Below are positions 1 to 8,707 of a stretch of 64,000 bases of DNA, one piece after another. The position numbers and the translations under genes are program-made. The notes under the pieces are model-generated. The model saw only the letters and a list, made by a program, of their open reading frames with translations. It had not been told where the DNA came from and made no database searches. Source of the DNA: a bacterium SCSIO 12741 (GTDB lineage: Bacteria; Bacteroidota; Bacteroidia; Flavobacteriales_G; Salibacteraceae); NCBI GenBank assembly GCA_024398055.1, contig CP073749.1, positions 4,712,594 to 4,776,593 of the forward strand. Direction: 5' to 3'. The stretch's first letter is position 1, and each line of letters opens with the position of its first letter.

Positions 1-160
1 TGTATTCAATCTTGAATCTTGAATCTTCAATCTTCAAATTCAATCTTCAATGCTACGAACATCAGAAACGAGATTCGAGAAGCGAGAAGCGACCCCGATG
101 ACTATCGGGAGAGAAACGAGATTCGAGATTCGAGATTGAATTTGAAGATTGAAGATTCTG
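1..160. repeat. Intergenic inverted-repeat element
   Basis: Low-complexity sequence made of short words such as AATCTTCAATCTT and GATTCGAGATT. Positions 22-46 and 133-157 are a perfect 25-bp inverted repeat, and the 86-bp centre holds a smaller hairpin with CCCGAT and ATCGGG arms around 95-110. The word ACGAGATTCGAGATTGAA reappears, in a shorter form, in the intergenic region before 8708. It is therefore probably one copy of a dispersed intergenic repeat and not coding. The small open frames here look like by-products of the repeat. Confidence 0.6.
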
Positions 161-169
161 AAGCTTTGC

Positions 170-787
170 TCAACGATCGAGTACCTCTTGTAGGGCCTGC
201 TGTTGCTCTTGATTGAGGTAGGGTAGCCAGATGCGGAAGGCAAATCGGGCGTAGTGATCGGCTTCGGTCATGCCTCTTCGAGGCCGGGAGCGGTATTCGG
301 AGGCATTGAGCCAGGTGGTAGCGGTGAAGACGAATTGCTCGGCCAGGTTGTACAATTGAGCGTCTGTCGTTTGCTCGCTGATGTAACCGGCTTTCTGATA
401 AGATTCAATCAATCGATCGATTCGGTCTTGCAAGCGATTGAATATCTCAATCATCTTTTCCCGCATTTCGGGCAGACGTCTCCACACCACTTCGTTGTCT
501 TTGAACAGAAAACGGTAGGCATACATACGATCAAAAGCATCGCGTACTGAAATCAATACTTCGCGGTGATCCAATGGATCGATGTCCTTTTCGTCCCCTT
601 CTCTGCTTACCTGAGCAAACTGATTAAACAAAGCCTCGATAAGGGCATTGCGCGATGGGTAGTGATAATGTAAATTCCCCTGACTTATCGACAATGCGTG
701 AGCAATGTGTCGGGTTGTAACCAATTCCACACCTAGGGTATTGAACTGGCAAAGGGCTTCCTGCAAGATTTTTTCCTTCGTTCCCAT
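170..787 (-). CDS. TetR/AcrR family transcriptional regulator
   Basis: A DNA-binding one-component repressor of about 205 residues, the usual length for the family. The N-terminal helix-turn-helix region covers about residues 5-55: the helix containing FNTLGVELVTTRHIA is followed by the recognition region SISQGNLHYHYPSR, the typical G-x-x-Y-x-H-F/Y-x-S/N pattern of TetR proteins. The rest is helical and would bind a ligand that cannot be predicted. I chose the ATG at 787 (MGTKEKIL) because the longer frame begins with TTG and adds only five residues. It is the last gene on the minus strand before the repeat element at the window start, and no obvious target operon is adjacent. A self-regulating role is normal for the family but is inference here. 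Confidence 0.85.
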   Translation of the reverse strand: MGTKEKILQEALCQFNTLGVELVTTRHIAHALSISQGNLHYHYPSRNALIEALFNQFAQVSREGDEKDIDPLDHREVLISVRDAFDRMYAYRFLFKDNEVVWRRLPEMREKMIEIFNRLQDRIDRLIESYQKAGYISEQTTDAQLYNLAEQFVFTATTWLNASEYRSRPRRGMTEADHYARFAFRIWLPYLNQEQQQALQEVLDR

Positions 788-1032
788 AAATTGATTTAAC
801 AATTCCTGATTGGTTGTCTATCAAAATCTTAGGGTGCAGCGAATATAGGGAGGGAAAATTTAATGGTCAATTTTAAATTTTTAATGATGAATGAATGGGC
901 AACGAATAGGCATGGGTGAAGACCTATAAAATTGGGCACAACAAGGCCCTGGCAGCTATACTCGCCTTGGTCAACGAAAAAATCTAAAACTCTCGGTACT
1001 CTGTATGTTGCCCGTATTGGGGGAATGCCCCG

Positions 1033-1668
1033 CTACGACTTTTTGACGCCCAGTTCGAAGGCAAGTTTCATCACTGCACCGCGGTTGTTCACTCCCAAGC
1101 GGGTGTAGAGCCTTCTTACATGGGTTTTAATCGTGTTGTAACTCACGCCCAGTTCTTCGGCTATTTGATGATTTTCTTTGTTGTCGGCAATCAACTCGAA
1201 AACCCGCAGCTGGTGCTCGGTCAAGTTGAAATCTTCTACTGCGGTTTTGGCTTCTTCGGCTACAGAATCGTATTGAGGCAGACTGAAAAATTGAGGTTGA
1301 AGTTTACCCACTACATTTTTGAGGGTTTGTTCAAACTCATCCATGCTCATCTTCATTTCCATAAAAGCGTCGAACACTTCCAGATTGGGAAACATTCTTT
1401 CCGTTTTGGTGCGGTCGTACATGGAAAAGGCGATGGTTTTGATACGTGGGTTCCGGGCTTTCACCTGGTTGACTATCCACTTGCCTCCTTTGGGCTTAAT
1501 ATCAATTCCGGTAATGAGTACGTCGATCTGATCCCAATCGGTAGCCCGAAGCGCTTCTTCGGCGTCTTCTCCACTACATACCAGCTCTACCTGGTTCATC
1601 GATTTAATGTAGTAGATCAGCGCATCTGCAAACAGTCTGTACTCGTGTACTAACGCTACCCGGATCAT
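1033..1668 (-). CDS. LuxR-type response regulator with degenerate receiver
   Basis: A 211-residue protein with an N-terminal receiver-like domain (about 1-120) and a C-terminal LuxR/GerE helix-turn-helix (about 148-211) with the classic stretch NHQIAEELGVSYNTIKTHV. The receiver is unusual. The acidic pair after the first strand is H8-E9, not two aspartates, and the usual phosphoacceptor position in DVLITGIDIKP falls on G54 or, with a one-residue shift, D56. Phosphorylation may therefore be lost or altered. Its ATG overlaps the stop of the upstream sensor gene by four bases (ATGA), so the two are translationally coupled and surely partners. DNA binding should be intact. The target genes are unknown. 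Confidence 0.85.
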   Translation of the reverse strand: MIRVALVHEYRLFADALIYYIKSMNQVELVCSGEDAEEALRATDWDQIDVLITGIDIKPKGGKWIVNQVKARNPRIKTIAFSMYDRTKTERMFPNLEVFDAFMEMKMSMDEFEQTLKNVVGKLQPQFFSLPQYDSVAEEAKTAVEDFNLTEHQLRVFELIADNKENHQIAEELGVSYNTIKTHVRRLYTRLGVNNRGAVMKLAFELGVKKS

Positions 1669-3092
1669 TTAATAAAAAGGTTAATTGTATTCTTGTTTAC
1701 TGAAATTTTCCCTGCCCCAATCACACGTGGTTCTAATATGGCCTTAATCACTTCAGCTTCACGCTCCAAAGATACAGTTATTTGAGTTCGATCAGTATGG
1801 CTCAAATGTATTTTTATTTTTTCATGTTTCACAACAGCCCCTAATAAATCCCGCAATATAGTATAGATTTTGACCTCATTGTGAACGTGTTGCAAATTAC
1901 GGATTCCGTCAAACTTCAATTCTATTTCGGTTTGGTGAACCTCCCGATGATTCTCGACCAACCCTTCGAGGATAACCTTCAACCCTGAGCCTTCAAGCCC
2001 CATGTTGTATAGATGATCAGACATGGTGTTGAGCATTTCCAGCCCTTCATCGGCTACTTCGAGCAACTGATCGTTTCGGCTTTGGTACATAAACCGCATG
2101 GCCATCACCCGCTGCCCTAATTCATGGATCAACCAACCTGCAATTTTCTGTGATTCATTTTCCCAGCGATCGGCAAAAACCTTGACCATACGTAGTCGTT
2201 TGTTCTCCCGGTAAGAGTACAGCAGATACACACCCAGAATAATGACTAACACCAAGCCCACGCTCCCCCAAATGGTAGCTTTGAGGCGAAAGGATTTCTG
2301 GCGGTTTTCCAGCTTCAAAATTTTGTTTTCGTAGGCTTGCTCTTGTTCGGCCAGCTGCTTCTGCACCGATTCTCCGGTTAATTCATTGGTGAGCTCTTCC
2401 CAGGCCAGGTGGTAGTGGTAGGCAGAGTCTATGTTTTTTTGTTTGAGGTTTAGGATGAAGAGGTTGTAGTAAACGTTTTCCTTGAAACTGGGATAATTCT
2501 TCTCCTTTTCGAATTTATTAAGAAGAAACTTAAATATGGAATCAGACTTCTTAAAGGAGTCCATCTCCATGTAAATTTCAGCCTTGTTAAATATAGTGGT
2601 TATGTAATTCGCTGAATCATTCAGATCCTGAAAAACATCTTGCACCTCTTCCAAAAGATTTAAAGCCTGGTCATAATTCTCTTGTTCAATTTCAATGACA
2701 ATTTTATTGTTGAGAGCTATTGCCTTTACATTTTCGTCATTTGCAGTTGAAATAGCCGAATCATAGTATTGATTCGCACGATCATAATCACCTGAGAAGT
2801 AATAAACTAAACCAATATTTGAAAGTGTAACACTTTGAAAATCATACTTAAGTGATAAATCATAGTACTTCAGTGCTTTATCAAATTCATTCAATTTGGA
2901 AAATGTATTCCCAAGATGTTTACAAGCAACTCCTTTTAAGCTATCACTCTTTGCGGTATCGAGAATTTCAAATGCCACTTCAGACAACCTTTCATACTTA
3001 CCACTCTCAAATAATAGCGAAAGGCTATCCACATTCGCGGACAGCCTTCCTGCACTAAAAATTATGATAGTAGTTAATAAAAGGGTTCTCAT
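1665..3092 (-). CDS. TPR-containing sensor histidine kinase-like protein, catalytic parts degenerate
   Basis: A 475-residue membrane protein. A signal peptide (about 1-19) is followed by a periplasmic array of tetratricopeptide-like helices (about 25-240), a coiled segment, one transmembrane helix (about 268-292) and a cytoplasmic C-terminal region. That region resembles a HisKA_3 dimerisation helix (IAGWLIHELGQR) but with I where the phosphorylated histidine normally sits and H one residue later. The following domain lacks a recognisable N-box and the DxGxG ATP-binding loops. This layout is common in Bacteroidota TPR sensors paired with LuxR regulators, but here both partners look altered. 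It is translated with the regulator through a 4-base overlap. It could signal by protein contact, without phosphotransfer. Confidence 0.75.
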   Translation of the reverse strand: MRTLLLTTIIIFSAGRLSANVDSLSLLFESGKYERLSEVAFEILDTAKSDSLKGVACKHLGNTFSKLNEFDKALKYYDLSLKYDFQSVTLSNIGLVYYFSGDYDRANQYYDSAISTANDENVKAIALNNKIVIEIEQENYDQALNLLEEVQDVFQDLNDSANYITTIFNKAEIYMEMDSFKKSDSIFKFLLNKFEKEKNYPSFKENVYYNLFILNLKQKNIDSAYHYHLAWEELTNELTGESVQKQLAEQEQAYENKILKLENRQKSFRLKATIWGSVGLVLVIILGVYLLYSYRENKRLRMVKVFADRWENESQKIAGWLIHELGQRVMAMRFMYQSRNDQLLEVADEGLEMLNTMSDHLYNMGLEGSGLKVILEGLVENHREVHQTEIELKFDGIRNLQHVHNEVKIYTILRDLLGAVVKHEKIKIHLSHTDRTQITVSLEREAEVIKAILEPRVIGAGKISVNKNTINLFIK

Positions 3093-3123
3093 TTAAGCCT
3101 TTGATTTGTACAAAGGAATAAAT

Positions 3124-3414
3124 CTAACCATAGGAAACTTGCTTCCGTCCCTTTATTTGTCCACCTTCTTTTATTAATATCAGTAAATCAACCTCGCCCT
3201 CTGCTCGGTCGTTAAAACTGGTTGTTACGTTAACAGATGGATTTCCCTGAGTGGGATCACCCACAATTTCAAAGATGATTTGCCCTTCGGGAGCTCCGGG
3301 AATCCGGTCGGTAAATTGTAGATTTTTTTCTGCACCTACATTGCAGTCAAATGATAAATCTGCACCAGTAGCACCCACTGGTGTCAACGTAACATTGTAA
3401 GGATCACATTGCAT
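3124..3414 (-). CDS. Hypothetical 96-residue beta-rich protein
   Basis: Not recognised. The predicted protein begins MQCDPYNVTLTPVGATGADL, has no signal peptide or membrane helix, and alternates hydrophobic and polar residues as in a small beta-sandwich. It ends in a lysine-rich strand (IKEGGQIKGRKQ). It lies 31 bases upstream of the TPR sensor gene on the same strand and could be co-transcribed with it. The long region upstream (3415-4011) contains a terminator-like hairpin facing the same direction, which could act as a leader attenuator. The composition is plausible for a real gene, but no family can be assigned. Confidence 0.55.
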   Translation of the reverse strand: MQCDPYNVTLTPVGATGADLSFDCNVGAEKNLQFTDRIPGAPEGQIIFEIVGDPTQGNPSVNVTTSFNDRAEGEVDLLILIKEGGQIKGRKQVSYG

Positions 3415-3544
3415 AAGCCTTAAGTTTAAAGTTTGGTATGCCAGTCATAGTCATGACTTTTGCCCCAATACCAAAATCGTGAATAATTAGATGAATTGTA
3501 GAAAAGATACGTTTTTTCGGTCTCTGAGGTTACACCAAGTGTAT

Positions 3545-3576
3545 AAAAAAGAAGATGCCCCGAGCGGGGCATCTTC
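3545..3576 (-). terminator. Rho-independent terminator or attenuator, minus strand
   Basis: A perfect 11-bp stem (3551-3561 with 3566-3576) with a 4-base loop. Read on the minus strand it is followed by six T at 3550-3545. There is no recognisable protein gene immediately upstream on that strand, so it ends either a small RNA or the leader of the gene at 3414. Confidence 0.7.
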
Positions 3577-3981
3577 CATCAACCAACCTTAAACTAAACT
3601 GTTGCCGCTGTAAAGCGGGCTTGCAGTGAGACAAAAGAAGACAATTAATTCCGATCCGCTTTCATCCTCCAGGGTGAAGCCCCCGTTAAATTTGTTAAAA
3701 TAGTAATCACCTGCCCTTTTTGTAAGAAGGGGCTTTGCACGTTAAGAACAGGTTATAAAATTGATAAACAAGTAGTTATTACAAGCACCTCATCCATTAC
3801 AAACGAAATCACCCTCATCCAAAAAAATCAATTTTTTTTTCAAAAAAAACTTCATTTTTTGTTCAATCGCTTTGAAAAGGGTCCAAAATCCCTTCGATTT
3901 TCACAACTGTATTAAGTCGATTTTGGAAAACACCTTCACCCTCACTTATCAAGTGGTGGATCGATCGGTTCTTCTAATCCG

Positions 3982-3989
3982 TACATTAG
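3982..3989 (+). promoter_or_regulatory. Candidate -7 element (TACATTAG)
   Basis: Matches the Bacteroidota TAnnTTnG -7 pattern and lies 22 bases before the ATG at 4012. No convincing -33 element was identified, so this rests on one motif and its position. Confidence 0.4.
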
Positions 3990-4011
3990 CGCCGAGAAAA
4001 CCAAAACTGGA

Positions 4012-7000
4012 ATGAAACGACTGATACCCGCACTCCTTTTACTCTTTATAGGCCAATCTGTTTTCGCTCAAATGCAGGGAAACTACCTGGTGGGAAATGG
4101 AGCAACTGACGATTTTTCCTGCCTCACCTGTCCGGGTGGTGCCTTCCGTGCCCTGGACTCTATAGGTATGAGTGGTGATGTTACTTTTTTAATACGTACG
4201 GATCTACTGAAAGAAACGGGAGCCTATAATCTGGAAGCTTTTCCGGCTCCCCACGAACTTCGCATTGCACCGGCAGCTGCGGCAATGGTTAGGATTCAGC
4301 AGACGAGTAGTACACCTCGGGAATTAATTGATATAAAAGGAGCGGATCGGGTAACGATTGATGGAAGTTTTCAGGGAATGGGTCGTTATTTGACCTTTCG
4401 TTCGGGACAAAACTTTCCTGTGATTCAATACAAATTGGATTGTGAAGACAATGTTTTGGAGAATTGCGTCATCGAATCAAACAACAGCTCTACCCTATCC
4501 GCAACAGGTGGTGCGGTACTGGTAAAGTCAACCTCGGGTACGGGGAGCGATCGACTGAGTATTCAAAACAACCTGATTCAATCGATCAATTCTTCGAGAG
4601 ACCTAATGATTGGTATCTATGTGCAAGCTCCTTCTTTGGCGAATGAACACATGGATCGCTTGCGAATCGTGGACAATCAATTGGAAAATGTGCAATACCG
4701 CACCATCTACCTGGCCGATCAGTCGGGTACGGTTAACGCAGCGGTGATCGAAGGCAACCGGATAATGGCCCCAGCGGGTATGATGGGAAATACGGCCGGC
4801 GGTACGCTGAGTATGATCTACGTGAACACGGGTACGGGTCACCGGATTTCGAAAAACCATTTGGGTGGAGGTATACTTCAAAAAATGCAGGTTAGCTTGC
4901 CAGCGGCCAGCTCTACTTGTCACTTTATTCGATTGGGACGTGGCGTATCAGGAAATCTACCGGTGCATATTGACAGCAACATTATTCGAGACGTATCCAT
5001 TGCAGGGCCCACTACCCAAGCTATGGAGGTAAGTTTATTTCGGGTGGAGCCTTTGGTAGACAATCCAATTGAACTGCACTTTAATGAAGTAGGCCGAGAC
5101 AACATTCAAATTCTGACGCCCAATCAGGCTTCTTTGTTGGTACACGAAGGATTTAACAGCGCCGACAACCGCTTTAGGGTGATGGACCTGGAACCGGAAC
5201 AAACGGTGCGGGTGAGCCTTAACAACATCGGTGGAATTCTGATGGAGAAAACGGCAAACCCATTGGGAACTAAAGTAAAGCTAATCGAAATCAATGAAGC
5301 GAGCCAAGTCTGGTTCAACAACAACACCATTGGTCGATTGGCCCACAACATTGTGAAGAACAGCGATGGCGATTTGATTATGATTCAGTCTAACTGCCCC
5401 ATCTCCATTCTTCACAACCACTTTTCAGGAGTAACTTGTAAGGATGATTTTTCCAGTGACTTTAAAGCCGTATTCACCTACCCTCTTTCGGGTTCTGTTA
5501 AGGTGATTAACAATGCCTTTGGTTTGCGCAACAAGGACATTAGTGCAGACTACTTCATGGAGTTTAACAACTCCGGCAGCGCCCAGTCTAACGTTCGAAT
5601 GATTGAAGTATCGGGTACTCAGGTAGACTCAGTGATTGTTCGTAATAATATAATAGCCTCAGCCCGGACCCAAAGTAGCAGCTTAAATGAACGTACCGAT
5701 TTTCAGGGAATTTATGTGCACGTTGCCGTAGATGAATGGCTTCAGGTAAATGCCAATCGGGTGAGTTTTGATGAATACAAAGGAATCAAGCTGGCTGCCC
5801 CTGGCGACTTTCATGGAATTCTTTTGGAAAATATGGCTTGTCCGAAAGTAATGGTGGACAGCAACGAAATGGGAATTATCAGCCTGGACGCCATGAACCA
5901 GGCTTCGTTTCGCGGAATTGAACTCGAAGAGGCCACAAATGGAGGGAGCCACTGCCAGGTGAATTACAACGAAATTGGCCAAAGCCTTACCTCGCATGCC
6001 ATTACCCTACAGGGAACGCAAAAAACGAGCAACCCGGTAAGCCGGGGAATTTACCTGCACGGAGATATGTCTACAGCCCGAATCCTGTTTAATCAGATTA
6101 GTGGTATCACGACCTCTTCTGCCGACACCACGGATGTGCCTCTAAGTGCGATTGAAGTACTGGGCACTACCGATTCGCTGGAAATCACCCGAAACCAAGT
6201 GGGTGAATTTGGTGGCTACTCAACCCTGAATATGACCTCCAGTTTCTATGACCGCGGTTTGCTCTATGCCAATCCAGCGGCTACCTGCAGCGATGTGGGC
6301 ATTAGAAGCAATACCTTTAAAGGCATTCGATACAAGCTGAATAAGCAGGCCACCGTGAGTGTACTTAAAGTTAAAGCGGCCTCACCTGTACCGGTAGATC
6401 TACATGGCAACATCGTGAAGGATGTGGAACTGGAAGGAAGTATTGGAACCGTGGAAGTAAACGGAATTAACCTGGATGCGGGCAACACTGAAATCCTGAA
6501 TAATGAAGTGAATGACTGGTTGCTGGAGGGCAATAACTATACGATAAGGTTTAATGGAATGAGCCTGGAGAGTGACTCGGGTTCTCATGTACTGTCCAAC
6601 AACCGGGTTTATGATATTCAATCATCCAGTTCGCAGGGCAAGCTAAAAGCATCTACCCGAGGCTTTTTGATCTCAGGTGGAAACGCTACGGTCGATTTTT
6701 CCCGCAACCGGGTATACGATTACCGATTTGACAATACCTCCTTTGAATCCTCTTTCCGCGGCATTCATGTGAGTTCTACCGAAGAAGGACAGTTTTACAA
6801 CAATGTGGTGCTCTATAACCAAGGCACGGGTCAGGATGTGGAGGCTTATGGTTTGTACGATCAATTGAAAACGGGTGAAATACGCTGGACACACAACACG
6901 ATTTATCTAAAAGGTGAACAGGATAGTGTTGTCGGAAGAACAGCCTGCTACTTTGGACAAAACCGAGGTGACCGTTACTTGTACAACAACTTTTTCTGCA

Positions 7001-7596
7001 ATGAAATTCAAGGCGGTCCAAATCCCCATTACTGCCTGTTCTTTACCGAGTCTAATATTCCCAGGGAAAGCGACTTTAACGCCCTCCATACCGTGGATGA
7101 CATCACTGAAACGATCTACCGCAATGGAACGAGTTTCCCACTTAAGTTCTGGTGGGGCCAAGGTTTTGATGAGCATTCCATCAACCCCTACCCTCAAGCT
7201 TTGCTGGATACTGCTACAGGAAAACCGCTTACCAAACTTGGTCTGGACAAAGGATCCTCGGCCACCGGAATCAACACGGATATTGATGGACAAGTTCGCC
7301 CACTCTACGCCGGGCCAGACCTGGGTGCCTATGAAAGCGACAGCACCGGATTGCAAGAAGGAATTCTTTCTATAAAGCACCAATCCCACGCACAAAAAGG
7401 TTGGAAATGCTACCCGAATCCTACCAGCGGCATGATCTACCTGGGTGAAACCGTGGATGTGGAAATACTGGATCTGCATGGCCGGGTATTGAAGACCGTA
7501 CACCAAAGCGATCGCCTGGATTTAAGCGATTTGTCCGCCGGGGTTTACCTCCTGAAAAAGGAAGAAGCTGTTTTTCGGGTGGAGAAACGGGATTAG
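4012..7596 (+). CDS. Right-handed beta-helix protein with T9SS type A sorting domain
   Basis: A 1194-residue secreted protein. A signal peptide (about 1-20, MKRLIPALLLLFIGQSVFAQ) is followed by a very long series of parallel beta-helix type coils. These are marked by frequent N-x-I/V-x-x-N patterns such as RNNIIASA, NNRVYDI and YNNFFCN, as in pectate-lyase or polysaccharide-binding folds. The C-terminal 75 residues carry a type A sorting domain (CYPNPTSGMIYLGE, then DLSDLSAGVYLLK). The protein is predicted to pass the inner membrane by Sec and the outer membrane by the T9SS. No catalytic residues can be assigned, so adhesion or glycan binding is as likely as lyase activity. It stands alone, with its own promoter candidate. 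Confidence 0.85.
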   Translation: MKRLIPALLLLFIGQSVFAQMQGNYLVGNGATDDFSCLTCPGGAFRALDSIGMSGDVTFLIRTDLLKETGAYNLEAFPAPHELRIAPAAAAMVRIQQTSSTPRELIDIKGADRVTIDGSFQGMGRYLTFRSGQNFPVIQYKLDCEDNVLENCVIESNNSSTLSATGGAVLVKSTSGTGSDRLSIQNNLIQSINSSRDLMIGIYVQAPSLANEHMDRLRIVDNQLENVQYRTIYLADQSGTVNAAVIEGNRIMAPAGMMGNTAGGTLSMIYVNTGTGHRISKNHLGGGILQKMQVSLPAASSTCHFIRLGRGVSGNLPVHIDSNIIRDVSIAGPTTQAMEVSLFRVEPLVDNPIELHFNEVGRDNIQILTPNQASLLVHEGFNSADNRFRVMDLEPEQTVRVSLNNIGGILMEKTANPLGTKVKLIEINEASQVWFNNNTIGRLAHNIVKNSDGDLIMIQSNCPISILHNHFSGVTCKDDFSSDFKAVFTYPLSGSVKVINNAFGLRNKDISADYFMEFNNSGSAQSNVRMIEVSGTQVDSVIVRNNIIASARTQSSSLNERTDFQGIYVHVAVDEWLQVNANRVSFDEYKGIKLAAPGDFHGILLENMACPKVMVDSNEMGIISLDAMNQASFRGIELEEATNGGSHCQVNYNEIGQSLTSHAITLQGTQKTSNPVSRGIYLHGDMSTARILFNQISGITTSSADTTDVPLSAIEVLGTTDSLEITRNQVGEFGGYSTLNMTSSFYDRGLLYANPAATCSDVGIRSNTFKGIRYKLNKQATVSVLKVKAASPVPVDLHGNIVKDVELEGSIGTVEVNGINLDAGNTEILNNEVNDWLLEGNNYTIRFNGMSLESDSGSHVLSNNRVYDIQSSSSQGKLKASTRGFLISGGNATVDFSRNRVYDYRFDNTSFESSFRGIHVSSTEEGQFYNNVVLYNQGTGQDVEAYGLYDQLKTGEIRWTHNTIYLKGEQDSVVGRTACYFGQNRGDRYLYNNFFCNEIQGGPNPHYCLFFTESNIPRESDFNALHTVDDITETIYRNGTSFPLKFWWGQGFDEHSINPYPQALLDTATGKPLTKLGLDKGSSATGINTDIDGQVRPLYAGPDLGAYESDSTGLQEGILSIKHQSHAQKGWKCYPNPTSGMIYLGETVDVEILDLHGRVLKTVHQSDRLDLSDLSAGVYLLKKEEAVFRVEKRD

Positions 7597-7603
7597 AATT
7601 TTA

Positions 7604-7693
7604 AATTTTCAAACTAAACGCTCAATTTTCAGGTGCGCTGAACCCGATCATTACCTTCGGTGATCCCTTCGTTCGGAGTTTAAAATTATCCAC
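7604..7693. repeat. Intergenic repeat element, second copy
   Basis: AT-rich arms with imperfect inverted symmetry (AATTTTCAAACT and AGTTTAAAATT) surround a centre that, on the minus strand at 7650-7665, reads GATCACCGAAGGTAAT. The same 16-mer with one mismatch occurs on the plus strand at 8614-8629. It appears to be a relative of the elements at 1-160 and 8573-8690. Confidence 0.45.
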
Positions 7694-7780
7694 CTCACCT
7701 TCTAATCATTTTTCTCGTCGTTCTATTTAACAGCTGGTCGTTTCCTGGAAATGGCCCTTTTAACCGATTGAATAGTAAGT

Positions 7781-8572
7781 ATGAGTTTCTGGAAATCCTG
7801 GTTTGGCCGCAAGTCAGTTGACCTTGTTGATTCTGGTAAAAAGCCTCCTTATTTGGAAGCGAAAATTGAGGAATGGGTGGATCGATTGAAACCCTTGGCC
7901 CGCGATGCCTGGTTGCCTGAAACAGTGGTCCATCAAGCCGAACACTCTTCCCACACCAAATTCGGAGGACTGCCCTACCTTACTCAGGAATCTCCCTGGC
8001 CGCAATGCCCCAACTGTGGAGATCACATGCAGCTTTTTCTTCAATTCAATCTTCAGGACCACCCTACCAAGCCAGAAGAAGGGATCATTCAATTGTTTTA
8101 TTGCACCCATAGCGATCCACATTGTGAATCTGATTTGGAAGCCTTTTTCCCGTTTTCTGCCGCGGTGGTTTGCCGGCGAGTGGAATACAAGGGAGAATCG
8201 CTACAAGTGACTCCACAAATTGAGGAACTCTTTGAAGAAAAACGACTCAATCGCTGGGAGCACATATTGGACTACCCTACCGCCGAGGAATATGATGACC
8301 TGGGTTTAGAGCAGATGGATGACGAGGTTGGCGAATGGCTTTACGAAAACGGATATGCTGCTACCTCTGGTGACAAGCTGGGCGGATGGCCCCTCTGGAT
8401 TCAAGGTGTAGAATATCCCCATAACCCTCAAACGGGTGAAGTGATGCAACTCCTTTTTCAATTGGATTCGGAGGTCAATTTACCATTCATGTTTGGCGAT
8501 TCTGGCGTGGGACATCTAACCGTTAGCCCTAATGATGAGAAGTTGATGGCTTTTGGATGGGCTTGTTATTGA
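7781..8572 (+). CDS. DUF1963 (YwqG-like) domain protein
   Basis: A 263-residue soluble protein without signal peptide. The segment with KFGGLPYLTQESPWPQCPNC, followed by MQLFLQFNL, and the C-terminal LLFQLDSEVNLPFMFGDSG are hallmarks of the DUF1963/YwqG family, whose biochemical role is unknown. A CPNCGDH motif could bind a metal, but that is inference. The protein is acidic and cytoplasmic, and its length is normal for the family. It is flanked on both sides by intergenic repeat elements and does not appear to be in an operon. Confidence 0.8.
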   Translation: MSFWKSWFGRKSVDLVDSGKKPPYLEAKIEEWVDRLKPLARDAWLPETVVHQAEHSSHTKFGGLPYLTQESPWPQCPNCGDHMQLFLQFNLQDHPTKPEEGIIQLFYCTHSDPHCESDLEAFFPFSAAVVCRRVEYKGESLQVTPQIEELFEEKRLNRWEHILDYPTAEEYDDLGLEQMDDEVGEWLYENGYAATSGDKLGGWPLWIQGVEYPHNPQTGEVMQLLFQLDSEVNLPFMFGDSGVGHLTVSPNDEKLMAFGWACY

Positions 8573-8690
8573 ACTTTCAATTTCCAATCTTCAATCTTCA
8601 ACTTTGGCGTAGCGATCACCGTAGGTAATCTTCAGGATTCGAGAGACGAGATTCGAGATTGAAGTTTCGAGATTCAAAATAACTTCCAAT
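8573..8690. repeat. Intergenic repeat element, third copy
   Basis: Contains AATCTTCAATCTTCAA on the left, the centre GATCACCGTAGGTAAT at 8614-8629 (one mismatch from the reverse complement of 7650-7665), and ACGAGATTCGAGATTGAA at 8646-8663, which is also found near 116-140. The arms are loosely inverted. The shared words tie it to the elements at 1-160 and 7604-7693. Confidence 0.5.
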
Positions 8691-8695
8691 TCTTC

Positions 8696-8703
8696 TATCT
8701 TCG
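8696..8703 (+). promoter_or_regulatory. Candidate -7 element (TATCTTCG)
   Basis: Fits TAnnTTnG. It lies only a few bases before the ATG codons at 8708 and 8714, implying an almost leaderless transcript if it is used. It could also be a chance match. Confidence 0.3.
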
Positions 8704-8707
8704 CTTG

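Larger units (their letters stand above)
3415..4011. other. Gene-free stretch with three hairpins and poly-A/T tracts
   Basis: No credible protein gene was found. Besides the terminator at 3551-3576 there are two more stems: 3661-3667 with 3672-3678 (7 bp) and 3713-3721 with 3725-3733 (9 bp, some G-U). Positions 3820-3870 are runs of A and T. The promoter of the next gene is at the right end. The three hairpins within 190 bases, with the terminator at the minus-strand 3' end, suggest a small RNA or structured leader on that strand. Confidence 0.4.

Noticed and set aside
3820-3870. Poly-A/T runs as a possible terminator
   Set aside because: The runs can pair only as weak A-T stems with no G-C stem base. 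They are more likely upstream AT-rich DNA.
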